From Hymenobacter sp. ISL-91 (GTDB lineage Bacteria > Bacteroidota > Bacteroidia > Cytophagales > Hymenobacteraceae): a stretch of 64,000 nucleotides of DNA. Under the pieces are notes generated by a model, which saw nothing but the letters and a program-made list of their open reading frames with translations, ran no database searches and was not told the DNA's origin. Location: contig NZ_JAGGPS010000027.1 in assembly GCF_018613725.1 (NCBI RefSeq), positions 20,165-84,164 of the forward strand, given 5' to 3'. How positions within the stretch are numbered: position 1 is the first letter of the stretch; each line of letters starts with the position of its first letter. Of the stretch, positions 1-9,059 are shown piece after piece. Made by a program: the position numbers and the translations under genes.

Positions 1-28
1 GCATATCCATTACTTAAGTCCTTATCCA

Positions 29-766
29 ATGAAAATTCGTTACGTAATACCACTGTTATTAGCAGTAACGGCTGTGCAAGCTCAAAATCAGAAAACCGAA
101 ATTCCCAAGCTTAAGCAGGATGGGGTCTCAGGTAAGGATAACGTTCGAGCTCTCGTAGACGGAAATGCTGTATCACTACCAAGGGGTGAATCCTACGGTC
201 TCAAAGGGTCACCTTATTTGGACCAACGGTGGCTTAAAACCAATGTGCAGTTAACCAATGAAACGAAAACCGAATCGATGCTGCTTAAATATGACATTCT
301 GGAACAACGCCTATTGGTACGATTGCCCCAGTCACCGAATGATTCTATCCGGCTCAACGATGCTTCTGTTGTAAGTTTCACGATGGCCGTGCCAGGCGAT
401 TATAACCAGCCGGCGCACCAGCAGCACTTTCGCCGTTTTATGGAAGCTCCCACTCTCGAGCAGCAATTAACATATGTGGAAGTTGTATATGAGGGAAAGT
501 ATACCCTGCTTAAGCGATACAGCAAATTGAAGCGCAAGGCTAATTACCAAGGACCTTATAGCCCCGATCAACGATATGACGAAATAAATGATCAAAACCA
601 ATATTACCTGTTACGACCCGATAAGACGCTTGTTCTGCTGAAACTGACGCTAAAAACGCTGCAGGCTGCCGCCCCGGAACTGGCCCTGAAATCGGTGCCT
701 GGTGCCGGGAAAGCTAGTACCGATGTCGAATGGGCTGCAGTGCTAGCGGCTGCCGAAAAGAAATAG
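29..766 (+). CDS. exported protein of unknown function
   Basis: The 245-residue protein starts with a clear signal peptide (Met-Lys-Ile-Arg, hydrophobic core, cleavage near Ala-Gln at residues 18-19), so it is exported to the periplasm or cell surface. Around residues 60-100 it has a Gly-Ser-Pro-Tyr-Leu stretch, a Trp, and a 'LKYDILEQRLLVRL' segment, a layout I associate with Bacteroidota exported proteins of unknown role. No catalytic motif is visible. The codon use is more AT-rich than the neighbours up to about base 650, then becomes typical, which could reflect transfer or weak selection. A strong hairpin follows the stop. The product is real by its signal peptide and length; the function is not recognised. 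Confidence 0.75.
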   Translation: MKIRYVIPLLLAVTAVQAQNQKTEIPKLKQDGVSGKDNVRALVDGNAVSLPRGESYGLKGSPYLDQRWLKTNVQLTNETKTESMLLKYDILEQRLLVRLPQSPNDSIRLNDASVVSFTMAVPGDYNQPAHQQHFRRFMEAPTLEQQLTYVEVVYEGKYTLLKRYSKLKRKANYQGPYSPDQRYDEINDQNQYYLLRPDKTLVLLKLTLKTLQAAAPELALKSVPGAGKASTDVEWAAVLAAAEKK

Positions 767-811
767 CAGTTGCGTAGTACGGCCTACCAATATTTAAATA
801 GTAGGATAGGT

Positions 812-864
812 AAATAGGCAGCCCGCGCAGGAATGCATTAAATCCGGCGCGGGCTGCCTATTTT
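812..864 (+). terminator. 17-bp stem terminator-like hairpin
   Basis: The arms at 812-828 and 847-863 are perfect complements (AAATAGGCAGCCCGCGC and its reverse complement) with an 18-base loop and a short T run at the end. It should terminate the upstream exported-protein gene. It ends only about six bases before the ATG of the M28 peptidase gene. Confidence 0.75.
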
Positions 865-869
865 GCGTC

Positions 870-2210
870 ATGTATAAAGCTATTGCGCTCGTTCTGCTGC
901 TGGGGCTTGCCGGCCGCCCCGTATTCGCCCAAAAAAAACCCGTCAAGCTACCGGCAGCCCCCGGCGTTGCTGCAGCTACCGTAGAGCGGGTTGTCAGGGC
1001 ACTGGCCGCCGATGATATGCAGGGCCGTGCCTCCGGCAAGCCCGGCGCCGAGAAGGCGGCCGATTTTTTGGTGGCCGAGTTTCAGCGGATCGGGCTGGAG
1101 CCGTTACCGGGCCTGCCGGGCTTCTCGCAGTCGTTTCCGGTGTATGAAGCCCGCACCAATGCCATGCTGGTTTCGGTAGGGGGGGCAGTGGTACCGGCCA
1201 GCCGATTCGTGCTGGTTTCGGGCCAGCCCAAACTCAACTGGATGCATTACGACGAACCCGCGCCCCGCATCATAACAGTTGGGCCGAAGGATAACCTGAT
1301 GAAGGAAATCCGGCCGCTGCTCAACCCCCAGGCCAATACCATTGTATTCGTCGATTCGGCCCACCAAGCCGCGTTTAAGCGCGTGGCCGGTGCTGTAGAA
1401 CGTGGCGGGCTACGGGCCGAAAAGCCCAATTCTTTTTCCACGCTGCTCGTGCTGGGCAAGGCTCCGGTTGGTCCGCTTAAGTTTCTGATAACGGCCACCA
1501 CCGAAATCCGCACGGTACAGCTGCGCAATGTGGTGGGTGTACTGCCAGGCCTGGATAAAGACCGGGAAAACGAGAAAGTCGTATTCAGTGCCCACTACGA
1601 CCACATCGGTACGCTGCCTGCCGTGGCCGGCGACTCTATTGCCAACGGGGCCGATGACGATGCCAGTGGTACATCGGCCGTAGTGGCTTTGGCAGAGTAC
1701 TTCAAACAGCAGCGCAGCAATGCCCGCCCGCTGCTGTTCGTGGCCTTCGTGGCCGAAGAAATTGGCGGCTTCGGAGCGGGCCACTTCTCCCGGCAGCTGA
1801 ACCCTGCCCAGGTAGTGGCCATGTTCAACATCGAAATGATTGGCAAGCAGGCTAAATTCGGTCCCAACTCCGCCTTTATTACGGGTTTCGATAAGTCTGA
1901 TTTCGGGCCGCTGCTTCAGCAGAACGCCAAAGGCAGCATATTTCGGTTTGAGGCCGATCCGTACCCCGAGCAGAACCTGTTCTACCGCTCCGACAACGCT
2001 ACCCTGGCCCGACTGGGCGTACCGGCCCATACCATCAGCACCGACCAGATTCCGACCGACAAGCTCTACCATTCTGTGAACGATGAAGTGGAAAGCCTCG
2101 ACCTGGCCAACATGACGGCCGTTATTACGGCCATAGCCCGCGCTGCTGCGCCCATCATCAGTGGGCAGCAAACGCCAACTCGCATTGTGGGCGAGGAAGC
2201 GAAGAAGTAA
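870..2210 (+). CDS. M28 family zinc aminopeptidase, exported
   Basis: This is a 446-residue peptidase of clan MH (M28), cleaving N-terminal residues using two zinc ions outside the cytoplasm. A signal peptide covers residues 1-20 (ends FA-Q). The catalytic core runs from about 215 to 425: AHYDHIG (His242, Asp244), GADDDASG (262-264), AEEIG (Glu296/297) and NIEMIG (Glu322), with a late YHS-x-x-D motif supplying the last His. The usual NLDMIG Asp is Glu here. Residues 90-210 form the insert often seen in these enzymes. The start codon directly follows a terminator-like hairpin, leaving almost no leader, but the signal peptide only makes sense with this ATG. The gene is convergent with the outer-membrane protein gene downstream. 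Confidence 0.92.
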   Translation: MYKAIALVLLLGLAGRPVFAQKKPVKLPAAPGVAAATVERVVRALAADDMQGRASGKPGAEKAADFLVAEFQRIGLEPLPGLPGFSQSFPVYEARTNAMLVSVGGAVVPASRFVLVSGQPKLNWMHYDEPAPRIITVGPKDNLMKEIRPLLNPQANTIVFVDSAHQAAFKRVAGAVERGGLRAEKPNSFSTLLVLGKAPVGPLKFLITATTEIRTVQLRNVVGVLPGLDKDRENEKVVFSAHYDHIGTLPAVAGDSIANGADDDASGTSAVVALAEYFKQQRSNARPLLFVAFVAEEIGGFGAGHFSRQLNPAQVVAMFNIEMIGKQAKFGPNSAFITGFDKSDFGPLLQQNAKGSIFRFEADPYPEQNLFYRSDNATLARLGVPAHTISTDQIPTDKLYHSVNDEVESLDLANMTAVITAIARAAAPIISGQQTPTRIVGEEAKK

Positions 2211-2237
2211 CGAAGCGGGATGCTGACTGCCGGTAGT

Positions 2238-3101
2238 TTACTTGCCCAGTCGCGCGCTCAGGCCGGCTCCTATATTGAAGCCACCGGCCGCCGGTGTAAG
2301 GCCGTGGCCGGCGGTTACATCGAGGCGCAGGCCGGGTAAGGGCCGATAGTACAGTCCCGAGCTGAGGCCCGGCCGCCAACCCTGCTGGCGTTGCCAGGTG
2401 GCATAGGTTTCGGCCAAAAAACCGAAGTGCGTACCTGCTCCAAGTGGACCGTTGAGTGCCAGCGTAGTCAGATACTGACCCTGTTTGGTGCCCTCGGCCT
2501 TAAAGCCCCGCTGCCGAAACCCAAAGTTGCCTTCCAAGCCAAACCGCTGACCGAGCTGCTGCGAAACCAGTAACCGGGCACCGGGCTCCAACTGCTTGTC
2601 CGTAAAGCTGGCGTTGCCGTTGCGCAAGTTCATATCGAGTAACACTACCACTTGCGAGCGGGCATTCTGCGTGCTGGAAGCCAGGAATTTTGCCCCTACG
2701 TTGAGGGGCGCGAAACCGCGCGGGCCACCAAGGGAGGGAGTCGGCACATCCCCCAGCAAGCGGTTGGCAACCGGGTCGGGTAGGTAGTTCTGGGTGGCGC
2801 GCAGCTCAATGTGGTTGAAGAAGCCCACCCGGAGCGTATTGCCCCACACCCGGCGGCCGGCGTAACCCACACTGCTGCCATCTGCGTAGCGCGTCAGGCT
2901 GGTTTCGAGCTGAAACTGCCCGGGATACAGCATGTTGGTGGTGATGGTTTGCCCGGGCCGGTCGGGGCGGATGAGCCGCACAAAGGGCGACTCCATGTTC
3001 GGGTTGAACTCGGCATCAGCAGCAGCCGATTGGGCCAGGGTGCGAACCGGGGCCGCCAATATGAGCAGCGCGCCGGTAGTCAGCAAAGTGGTTTTACGCA
3101 T
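2238..3101 (-). CDS. outer-membrane beta-barrel protein (transporter/MetA-like type)
   Basis: The 287-residue protein begins MRKTTLLTTG with a signal peptide ending near residue 24 (LAQ). A Met nine codons upstream exists, but starting there would put charged residues inside an odd leader, so I use the inner ATG. After a short linker (RLIRPDRPGQTIT) the protein alternates amphipathic strands rich in Tyr, Arg, Gly and Leu to the C-terminus. This is the look of the outer-membrane 'transporter' family related to phenol-degradation MetA proteins. The substrate cannot be told from sequence. It is convergent with the M28 peptidase and followed by no obvious terminator in the 27-base gap. Confidence 0.8.
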   Translation of the reverse strand: MRKTTLLTTGALLILAAPVRTLAQSAAADAEFNPNMESPFVRLIRPDRPGQTITTNMLYPGQFQLETSLTRYADGSSVGYAGRRVWGNTLRVGFFNHIELRATQNYLPDPVANRLLGDVPTPSLGGPRGFAPLNVGAKFLASSTQNARSQVVVLLDMNLRNGNASFTDKQLEPGARLLVSQQLGQRFGLEGNFGFRQRGFKAEGTKQGQYLTTLALNGPLGAGTHFGFLAETYATWQRQQGWRPGLSSGLYYRPLPGLRLDVTAGHGLTPAAGGFNIGAGLSARLGK

Positions 3102-3218
3102 GGCAGCCAAGACGCCCACCAGCCACAAATGGTTCCGTTTGTTACTGCTTGGTCGTTAGTGCTTTGTGTTAATTTTATAGTAGTTTGTGCTCAGCTGATG
3201 ACCACTCACAGCAGACCC

Positions 3219-3258
3219 AAAAAAGAAGGTCCCCACCGCAACCGCAGTGGGGACCTTT
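3219..3258 (-). terminator. bidirectional-looking terminator, best for the minus strand
   Basis: The stem AAGGTCCCCAC (3226-3236) pairs with GTGGGGACCTT (3247-3257). Read on the minus strand it is followed by a run of T, so it should end the M1 aminopeptidase transcript. It could also stop plus-strand readthrough. Confidence 0.7.
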
Positions 3259-3287
3259 ACATGCGCTTCTAAGCGCTGAGCTTTAGG

Positions 3288-5759
3288 CTATTGTGCTGCT
3301 TTTATGGCTTCTTCAGCAGCCATTACAACAGCTTGCTGGTCGGCGGGCTTGCCCTGCTTCACCTTTTCGAGCATGGCCAGAATGGGCTCGGCCACTCCGT
3401 ACTGCTTGTATTGGATGGCCATTTTCTGCAGCCGGTCCACGCCTTCGCGCAGGATGGTTGGGTCGGAGAGGCGGGCCATAAAACCGACCAGGCTCTCCAG
3501 CATCTGAAACTGTGCCTGCGGGCCACCAGCGTCGAACTGGGTACGCACGTAGGGCCAGGTGCTGGCGTCGCCGGCCTCGGCGTACACGCTGGCGATGGCA
3601 GCGGCTACGTCGCCTTTGGCGCTGGCCTCCAGGGTCTTGGCGCGGGCCAGGGCCTGCTTGGGCTGCACGGCGGCCAGGCCCTCCAGGGCAGCGCCCTGCA
3701 CGGCATACGACTGACTGCTGAGCGACTTCGTAAACAGTTTCTCGTCTTTTTTATCGCCAATAGCTGCCAAGGCCTGCAACATGCCTGCCTGGTTATTGGT
3801 GTTTTTCTCCTGCGCCAACTGCTTGCGAATCAGCGGGGCAGCTGCCTTCGCTACGGCTTTGTCGTCGAGCTTAAGCGAAGCAAGCGCGGCGCGGCGGATA
3901 AACTCGCTTTTGTCGCTCAGGGCCGCAAACAGCAGCTGACGGGCGGCGGCATCGGTGGGGGGCAGCGCGGCGGCAGCGGCCACGGCCTCGCGCCGGTCGA
4001 CGTAGCGCGGGGCGTTGCGGTACTGGTAGGCGAACTGGGCGAAGGGCTTGTTGTCCTGCTTCTGCCACAGCGTTACCTTTTCGGCATCCACATTCACCAG
4101 CTCGGGTTGGGTAGCGGCGGGCAGGCGCAGCACTTCGGTGGCTTTGCGCAACACCACGTTGTGGCGGGTGGGCTTGCCTTTCTGGTACACATCAATGGCC
4201 AGCGGCAGCTCAAACACTTGGCCGGGCTGGTTCTGCTTAATGGTAACCACCTGCTCTTTGTTGAGCTGGTCGTAGCTGTAGTCGATGGCCACCAGGGGGT
4301 GGCCCGCGCCGAAGTACCACTGGTTGAAAAACCAGTTCAAATCCTGGCCCGATACAGCCTCAAAGGCCAGCCGCAGCTGATGGGCTTCGGCGGTGCCGAA
4401 CTTGTTGTCGGTAAGGTATTTCTGCAGGCTTTTGAAGAAGACCTCCTCGCCGAGGTAGCTGCGCAGCATGTTCAGAATCTGGCCGCCTTTCTGGTAGCTC
4501 ACCAGATCAAACATGTCCTCCTTATCGGCATACTGGAAGCGCACCAGCTTTTTCTGGGCGTCGCGGGGGCTGCGCAGGTAGTTGCGCATGTTCAGGTAGG
4601 CATGCGCGTCGCCGGCCTCCTGGCCGTATTTGTATTCGGCCCACAGCGCCTCCGAGAAGTCGGCAAACGACTCGTTCACCGTCAGGTTGCTCCAACTCTC
4701 GGCCGTTACCAGGTCGCCGAACCACTGGTGAAACAGCTCGTGGGCAATAACCGACTCGCCCCGGTCGTACTCGGCATCGAGTGCCTCGCGGGCGTCCTTG
4801 TGCAGGAAGTCGCCGTGCAGCGTGGCGGTGGTGTTTTCCATGGCTCCGCTCACGTAGTCGCGCACCACAATCTGCGAGTACTTGTTCCACGGATAATCTA
4901 CGCCGAGCTTCTTGGAGAAGAACTCCAGCATTTCGGGCGTGTTGCCGAAAATCTGCTTGGCGAAAGGCGCGTACTTGGGCTCCAGGTAATAGTTTACCTC
5001 CTTGCCCCGCCACGTGTCCTTGGTGATTTTAAAGTCACCTACGGCCATCATAAACAGGTAGGGCGCGTGGGGCAGGTCCATCTTCCAGGTGTCGGTGCGG
5101 GTGCCGTCGGCGTTGGGCTTCTGGCTGACCAGGGCCCCATTGCTCAGCGTCACGTACTTGGCCGGCACGGTCATGGCAATTTCCTGGGTCGTCTTCTGGT
5201 TGGTGGCATCAATAGTCGGAAACCACACCGACGAAGCCTCCGTCTCGCCCTGAGTCCAGATCTGCACCGGCTTGCCAGCCACGCTGCTGTCGGGGTTGAT
5301 GAAGTAGAGGCCTTTGGCGTCGGTAATGGCGGCGCTGCCCTTTGTTTTCAGCTCGTCGGGCTTGGCCACGTACTCAATGTACACGGTGTATGGCTGGCCG
5401 GGCTGGTAGGTTTTGTCGAGCTTGATGTTGAGCTGCTCGCCGGTGTTTTTAAAGGTAAGCGCCTTGGCATCCCCCTGGCCTACTAGGGCCACCGACCCAA
5501 TATCCATCCCTTTGGCATCGAGGCGCAACGAGTCGGTGGGGTAGGCATGGGGCTGTAGGGTAAGCCACTCTTTGCCAATAAGCTGGCGCTTGGCATAGTC
5601 GAAGCGCACATCGAGCTTGGTGTGCACGAGGCTGTTGATTTTGGTGCGCGAGGCGCGGTAGGCCGTCAGGGCCACCGAATCGGGGCGGGCGGGGCCTTGC
5701 TGGGCCAGGGCCGGCGTGGCAAACAGCAGCCCAAGAGCCAGCAGGAAGGGTTTGTTCAT
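3288..5759 (-). CDS. M1 family metallo-aminopeptidase with HEAT-like tail
   Basis: The 823-residue zinc aminopeptidase is exported, with a signal peptide at residues 1-19 (ends ALA-Q). The substrate N-terminus motif GAMEN sits at 305-309. The zinc site HELFH is at 340-344 and the third ligand Glu363 lies in NESF, the canonical HEXXH-18-E spacing. The region after about 590 is Ala- and Leu-rich and reads as HEAT-like helical repeats (for example SEFIRRAALASLK). This matches large M1 enzymes of Bacteroidota and probably shapes the substrate cavity. It releases N-terminal amino acids from peptides in the periplasm. It stands alone, with a strong terminator downstream. Confidence 0.95.
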   Translation of the reverse strand: MNKPFLLALGLLFATPALAQQGPARPDSVALTAYRASRTKINSLVHTKLDVRFDYAKRQLIGKEWLTLQPHAYPTDSLRLDAKGMDIGSVALVGQGDAKALTFKNTGEQLNIKLDKTYQPGQPYTVYIEYVAKPDELKTKGSAAITDAKGLYFINPDSSVAGKPVQIWTQGETEASSVWFPTIDATNQKTTQEIAMTVPAKYVTLSNGALVSQKPNADGTRTDTWKMDLPHAPYLFMMAVGDFKITKDTWRGKEVNYYLEPKYAPFAKQIFGNTPEMLEFFSKKLGVDYPWNKYSQIVVRDYVSGAMENTTATLHGDFLHKDAREALDAEYDRGESVIAHELFHQWFGDLVTAESWSNLTVNESFADFSEALWAEYKYGQEAGDAHAYLNMRNYLRSPRDAQKKLVRFQYADKEDMFDLVSYQKGGQILNMLRSYLGEEVFFKSLQKYLTDNKFGTAEAHQLRLAFEAVSGQDLNWFFNQWYFGAGHPLVAIDYSYDQLNKEQVVTIKQNQPGQVFELPLAIDVYQKGKPTRHNVVLRKATEVLRLPAATQPELVNVDAEKVTLWQKQDNKPFAQFAYQYRNAPRYVDRREAVAAAAALPPTDAAARQLLFAALSDKSEFIRRAALASLKLDDKAVAKAAAPLIRKQLAQEKNTNNQAGMLQALAAIGDKKDEKLFTKSLSSQSYAVQGAALEGLAAVQPKQALARAKTLEASAKGDVAAAIASVYAEAGDASTWPYVRTQFDAGGPQAQFQMLESLVGFMARLSDPTILREGVDRLQKMAIQYKQYGVAEPILAMLEKVKQGKPADQQAVVMAAEEAIKAAQ

Positions 5760-5898
5760 GGCAATTATGAAGGAAGGGGAAAGTGGGTGCTAGTTGCAAA
5801 CTTTTCGGCACAGATGCGCAGCTGGCTCAGGAGTTCTCACAGAGGCAGAAAGTGGTGGCAAGGTTGCCTGGCAGCGCGGTGAGTAGCGCAGTTTCAGG

Positions 5899-6804
5899 TC
5901 AGGCGCGTTCCAATGTGGCCCGGTCCCAGCCGGCCAGGTCGGCGGCGGCGGTGTACGTGCTCTGCAGGAACTCGTGCAGCGCAGCGGCCGGGTCGGGGGC
6001 AGTGCGTACGGCTTCGTAGGGCAGCAGAAACTCGCCCAGCTCGGTGCTATAGTACGCGGCTTCGGGTTGCACCGGGGCCTCGGCAAACCCCTTGGGGGCC
6101 GGTACGCAGTAGGCATAAAAAGCGGCCGCCTGCCCATTGCCGCCCGGCCAGAACCCGTGGCTGATGACTTCCTGCGAGTACGCTTCCCGGGTGATGGAAT
6201 CGGCCTCGGGCTTCACCGGCGCGGGGCGGCCCGAAAAACGACTCACGGCCAGATCAAACGAGCCCCAGAAGAAGTGTACCGGGCTGCACTTGCCGGTAAA
6301 GCCACTCCGGAATTCCGTCAGGATGGGCGTCATCAGCGTGAGGGCCCGCCAGAAGCGGTGGGCTGCCTCAGCGTCGTAGCTGGCGTGCTGGGTGTCGTCG
6401 GGAAACCGGATGGGGTTTTCCACTTCCACCGGCATGGGCCAGATGGACACTTGCAAGTCCAGCTCGTGCAGCAGCCGCAGCACTTCTTGGTAAAAATCGG
6501 CCACCGAACGCGGCTCCAATGCCAGCTGCCGGGCGGCCCCGTCAGAGCACCGGATATGAAGCTGGTGGTCGATGAAATCGAACTCGATTTCGAAGCTGCG
6601 CTGCTCGTAGGGCATGGCCGAGGTGGTCAGGCCCCGGGCCGAAACGTAGAGCGGCACGTTCCAGAACTGGTTGATGAGGGGCGTTTGAGCCAGCCGGATT
6701 TTGCCCACTACCTGCGTCCACATGTGCAGGGTTGTGAGCGTATCGGCCCAGCCGGCAACGGGCAAAGCGGGCCAGGCAGCAGGAGCGGGGGTAGTTGGGG
6801 GCAT
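5899..6804 (-). CDS. DUF5996 family protein
   Basis: The 301-residue protein starts MPPTTPAPAAWPAL. An upstream in-frame extension to 6918 would overlap the divergent esterase gene and looks non-coding. Conserved-looking pieces are W-x-x-T-L-x-x-L-H-M-W-x-Q near the N-terminus, the 'QFWNVPLYVSARGLTT' segment, 'FEIEFDFIDHQL' and 'CSPVHFFWGSFDLAVSRFSGR'. I recognise these as DUF5996, a family of unknown biochemical role. No signal peptide or membrane segment is seen, so it is probably cytoplasmic. It is divergent from the esterase gene at 6867, sharing a 62-base promoter region. Confidence 0.85.
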   Translation of the reverse strand: MPPTTPAPAAWPALPVAGWADTLTTLHMWTQVVGKIRLAQTPLINQFWNVPLYVSARGLTTSAMPYEQRSFEIEFDFIDHQLHIRCSDGAARQLALEPRSVADFYQEVLRLLHELDLQVSIWPMPVEVENPIRFPDDTQHASYDAEAAHRFWRALTLMTPILTEFRSGFTGKCSPVHFFWGSFDLAVSRFSGRPAPVKPEADSITREAYSQEVISHGFWPGGNGQAAAFYAYCVPAPKGFAEAPVQPEAAYYSTELGEFLLPYEAVRTAPDPAAALHEFLQSTYTAAADLAGWDRATLERA

Positions 6805-6866
6805 GGGCAGAAGGGAGGATGTAGGAATTCGTAATTTCCGGCAAAAGCCAATCAATTCCTGAAAGT

Positions 6867-7745
6867 ATGAAAACTCTTCGCCTGCTGATATGCCTGCTGC
6901 TATTGCTGGCCTCCTCATCGGCCCGTGCGGCCCGCGTCGATACGCTGGTTATTGCCAGCGCGTCCATGCAGCGTAGCTACCGGGCCGCCGTGGTAGTGCC
7001 GGCTTCCTACGCCAAAAATAAAAAGGCCCGCTACCCGGTACTGTACCTGCTGCACGGCGCCTACGGCCACTTTGCCGACTGGACGAGCAAAACGCCCGAC
7101 AAAACCCTGCTCCACCGTCTCGCCGACCAGTACAACCTGCTCATTGTAACACCCGAGGGCGAAACGTTCAGCTTCTACCTCGACTCGCCGGTGAACCCCG
7201 CCAGCCAGTTCGAAACCTACATAACCCAGGACGTACTTGGCAAAATCGACCAAACCTACCGTACGGTGGCCCGCAAAGAGGGCCGCGTAATTTCGGGCCT
7301 TTCGATGGGCGGGCACGGCGCGCTGTACCTGTCGGGGCGGCACCCGGAGCTGTTTGCGGCGGCCGGCAGCATGAGCGGCGCCCTCGACCTAAGCATCACC
7401 AACCGCAAGCTAAACCCCTCGGAGGCCCGGCAGCGCCAGAGTCTGTTCAACCCCATCCTCGGTCCCGAAACACCCGCGCCCAGTGTTTACAGCGCCAACT
7501 CGGTGGTAAACATGGCCGATAAGCTGCTGGCCAACGAGCTGCCCCTCATCATCGACTGCGGCGTAGACGATTTTCTCATCGATATCAACCGCGAAGTCCA
7601 CCGCCGCCTCGTGTACAACCGCACGCCCCACGACTACATCGAGCGGCCCGGGGCCCACACCTGGGAGTATTGGCAGAATGCGCTGCCCTACCAGGTGCTG
7701 TTCTTTCAGAAAGTGCTGGAAGCGGGTGGTGTGGCAGTGAAGTAG
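6867..7745 (+). CDS. exported esterase, alpha/beta hydrolase (PF00756-like)
   Basis: The 292-residue serine hydrolase has a signal peptide at residues 1-21. It shows PVLYLLHG (oxyanion side), the nucleophile elbow GLSMGGHG with Ser146, an Asp in CGVDDF (234/235) and His264 in GAHTWEYW. These give the Ser-Asp-His triad of the esterase D / antigen 85 / ferri-siderophore esterase family. It likely hydrolyses carboxylic esters, perhaps acetyl or feruloyl groups on polysaccharides, in the periplasm; the exact substrate is inference. It is a single gene, followed by a GC-rich palindromic repeat. Confidence 0.9.
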   Translation: MKTLRLLICLLLLLASSSARAARVDTLVIASASMQRSYRAAVVVPASYAKNKKARYPVLYLLHGAYGHFADWTSKTPDKTLLHRLADQYNLLIVTPEGETFSFYLDSPVNPASQFETYITQDVLGKIDQTYRTVARKEGRVISGLSMGGHGALYLSGRHPELFAAAGSMSGALDLSITNRKLNPSEARQRQSLFNPILGPETPAPSVYSANSVVNMADKLLANELPLIIDCGVDDFLIDINREVHRRLVYNRTPHDYIERPGAHTWEYWQNALPYQVLFFQKVLEAGGVAVK

Positions 7746-7807
7746 CCTTTGTCGCCGTCAGAACGATGCGCTGCATGCGTACTTGAGGCCCTGCGAAGCC
7801 TGTTGCA

Positions 7808-7840
7808 GCGGCGGGCGGGGACAAGCCCCGCCCCTACAGC
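7808..7840. repeat. GTAGGGGCGGGGCTTG-type palindromic repeat, copy 1
   Basis: The core GGGCGGGG (7813-7820) pairs with CCCCGCCC (7826-7833) around a short loop, followed by CTACA. The same word occurs at 23153, 58613-58690 and at the right window edge. Its position downstream of the esterase suggests it may also act as a transcription stop. Confidence 0.65.
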
Positions 7841-7904
7841 GTGCGGATGGATGTATACCGTCGCTTGGGTTTGTTAGGTGTCCATACTACCAAAGCACCT
7901 ACAA

Positions 7905-8246
7905 TTAGTCCTCATCCTCATAATCGAGGCCCAGTAGCTGGTTGAGGGCCTGCTGAATTTCGCTGGCGGCGTGCAGCTGCCCGGCTTTGCGGGCTACGCG
8001 CAGGCCCTTCTGGTAAACTTTTTCGGCTTCGTCGGGCTTTTGCAGGTGTTGCAGCATCTTGCCGGCGTGGTAGTACGTACCCACATAATCGGGGTGCTGG
8101 TCGAGCAGCGTCTGGTAGTAGCGCATGGCCGTTTCGGGTTCCGTTTCGCGGTATTCGGTGGCCAGCGCATAGATGGTAAACGCGTCGGTAGGGTCGTCTT
8201 CGTAGAAGGCCAGGAGTTGTTGCAAACGGCTCGGCGCGGTTTCCAT
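7905..8246 (-). CDS. small TPR-type protein
   Basis: The 113-residue protein starts METAPSRLQQLLAFYEDDPTD. Residues 5-105 form about three tetratricopeptide-like helix pairs (YALATEYRETEPETAMRYYQ, TYYHAGKMLQHLQKPDEAEK, then KGLRVARKAGQLHAA), so it is probably a cytoplasmic protein-interaction module. The open frame runs upstream to 9101, but that part is the antisense of etfB and is not coding. It is divergent from etfB with 72 bases between the starts. The C-terminus is acidic (DYEDED). Confidence 0.8.
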   Translation of the reverse strand: METAPSRLQQLLAFYEDDPTDAFTIYALATEYRETEPETAMRYYQTLLDQHPDYVGTYYHAGKMLQHLQKPDEAEKVYQKGLRVARKAGQLHAASEIQQALNQLLGLDYEDED

Positions 8247-8318
8247 AGGGCAGGAGTTTTGAGTATCTTCGCCCAAATTTGACACTTTCTTTAGTTTCTT
8301 CCATATAAGCAGCCGTAG

Positions 8319-9059
8319 ATGAAGTTTCTCGTTTGCATCAGCAACGTACCCGACACGACCACCAAAATCACCTTCACGCCCGATAACAAGGAGTTCAACA
8401 AGGCCGGGGTGCAGTTCGTGATTAATCCCTGGGACGAATATGCCCTCACCCGCGCCATTGAGCTGAAAGAAGCCCAAGGTGCTGGTACCGTTACCGTGCT
8501 CAACGTAGGCGAAGCCGACACCGAGCCCAATATCCGCAAGGCCCTGGCTATCGGTGCCGACGACGCTATTCGCGTGAATGCGCATCCCAAGGATGCCTTT
8601 TTTGTGGCCAAGCAGATTGCGGCCATTGCCAAAGAAGGTGGCTACGACGTCATCCTGATGGGCAAGGAAAGCATCGACTACAACGGCTTCCAGGTACACG
8701 GCATGGTGGGCGAGCTGCTCGGCATCCCAACGGTAGCTCCGGCCATGAAGCTCGATATGAGCGGCAACACCGCTACGCTGGAGCGCGAAATCGAAGGCGG
8801 CAAGGAAATCGTGGAGGTGAATGCGCCTTTCGTGGCTTCCTGCCAGCAGCCCATGTGCGAGCCCCGCATTCCCAACATGCGCGGCATCATGACGGCCCGC
8901 ACCAAGCCGCTGAAGGTAGTAGAGCCTACCACCGATGCGGCCCGCACCGAGGTAGACACCTTCGCGCTGCCCCCTGCTAAGCAGGGCGTCAAGCTCATCG
9001 CGGCCGAGAATGCCGGCGAGCTGATAAAGCTGCTTCGTAACGAGGCGAAAGTAATTTAA
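8319..9059 (+). CDS. etfB: electron transfer flavoprotein, beta subunit
   Basis: The 246-residue subunit pairs with EtfA to carry electrons from acyl-CoA dehydrogenases to the respiratory chain in the cytoplasm. Recognisable features are MKFLVCISNVPDT at the N-terminus, 'NPWDEYALTRAIELKE', the ALAIGADDAIRV segment, 'GKESIDYNGFQVHGMVGELLGIP' split over residues 110-135, and the CEPRIPNMRGIMTA stretch near 185. Length and motifs match the family. A TATCTTCG element at 8264-8271 may be its -7 box. etfA follows after an unusually long 114-base spacer. Confidence 0.96.
   Translation: MKFLVCISNVPDTTTKITFTPDNKEFNKAGVQFVINPWDEYALTRAIELKEAQGAGTVTVLNVGEADTEPNIRKALAIGADDAIRVNAHPKDAFFVAKQIAAIAKEGGYDVILMGKESIDYNGFQVHGMVGELLGIPTVAPAMKLDMSGNTATLEREIEGGKEIVEVNAPFVASCQQPMCEPRIPNMRGIMTARTKPLKVVEPTTDAARTEVDTFALPPAKQGVKLIAAENAGELIKLLRNEAKVI

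Noticed and set aside
3291..5486. 731-residue open frame antisense to the M1 aminopeptidase
   Set aside because: It is a by-product of GC-rich codon use on the other strand, which has the HEXXH and GAMEN motifs; the antisense protein has no recognisable domain.
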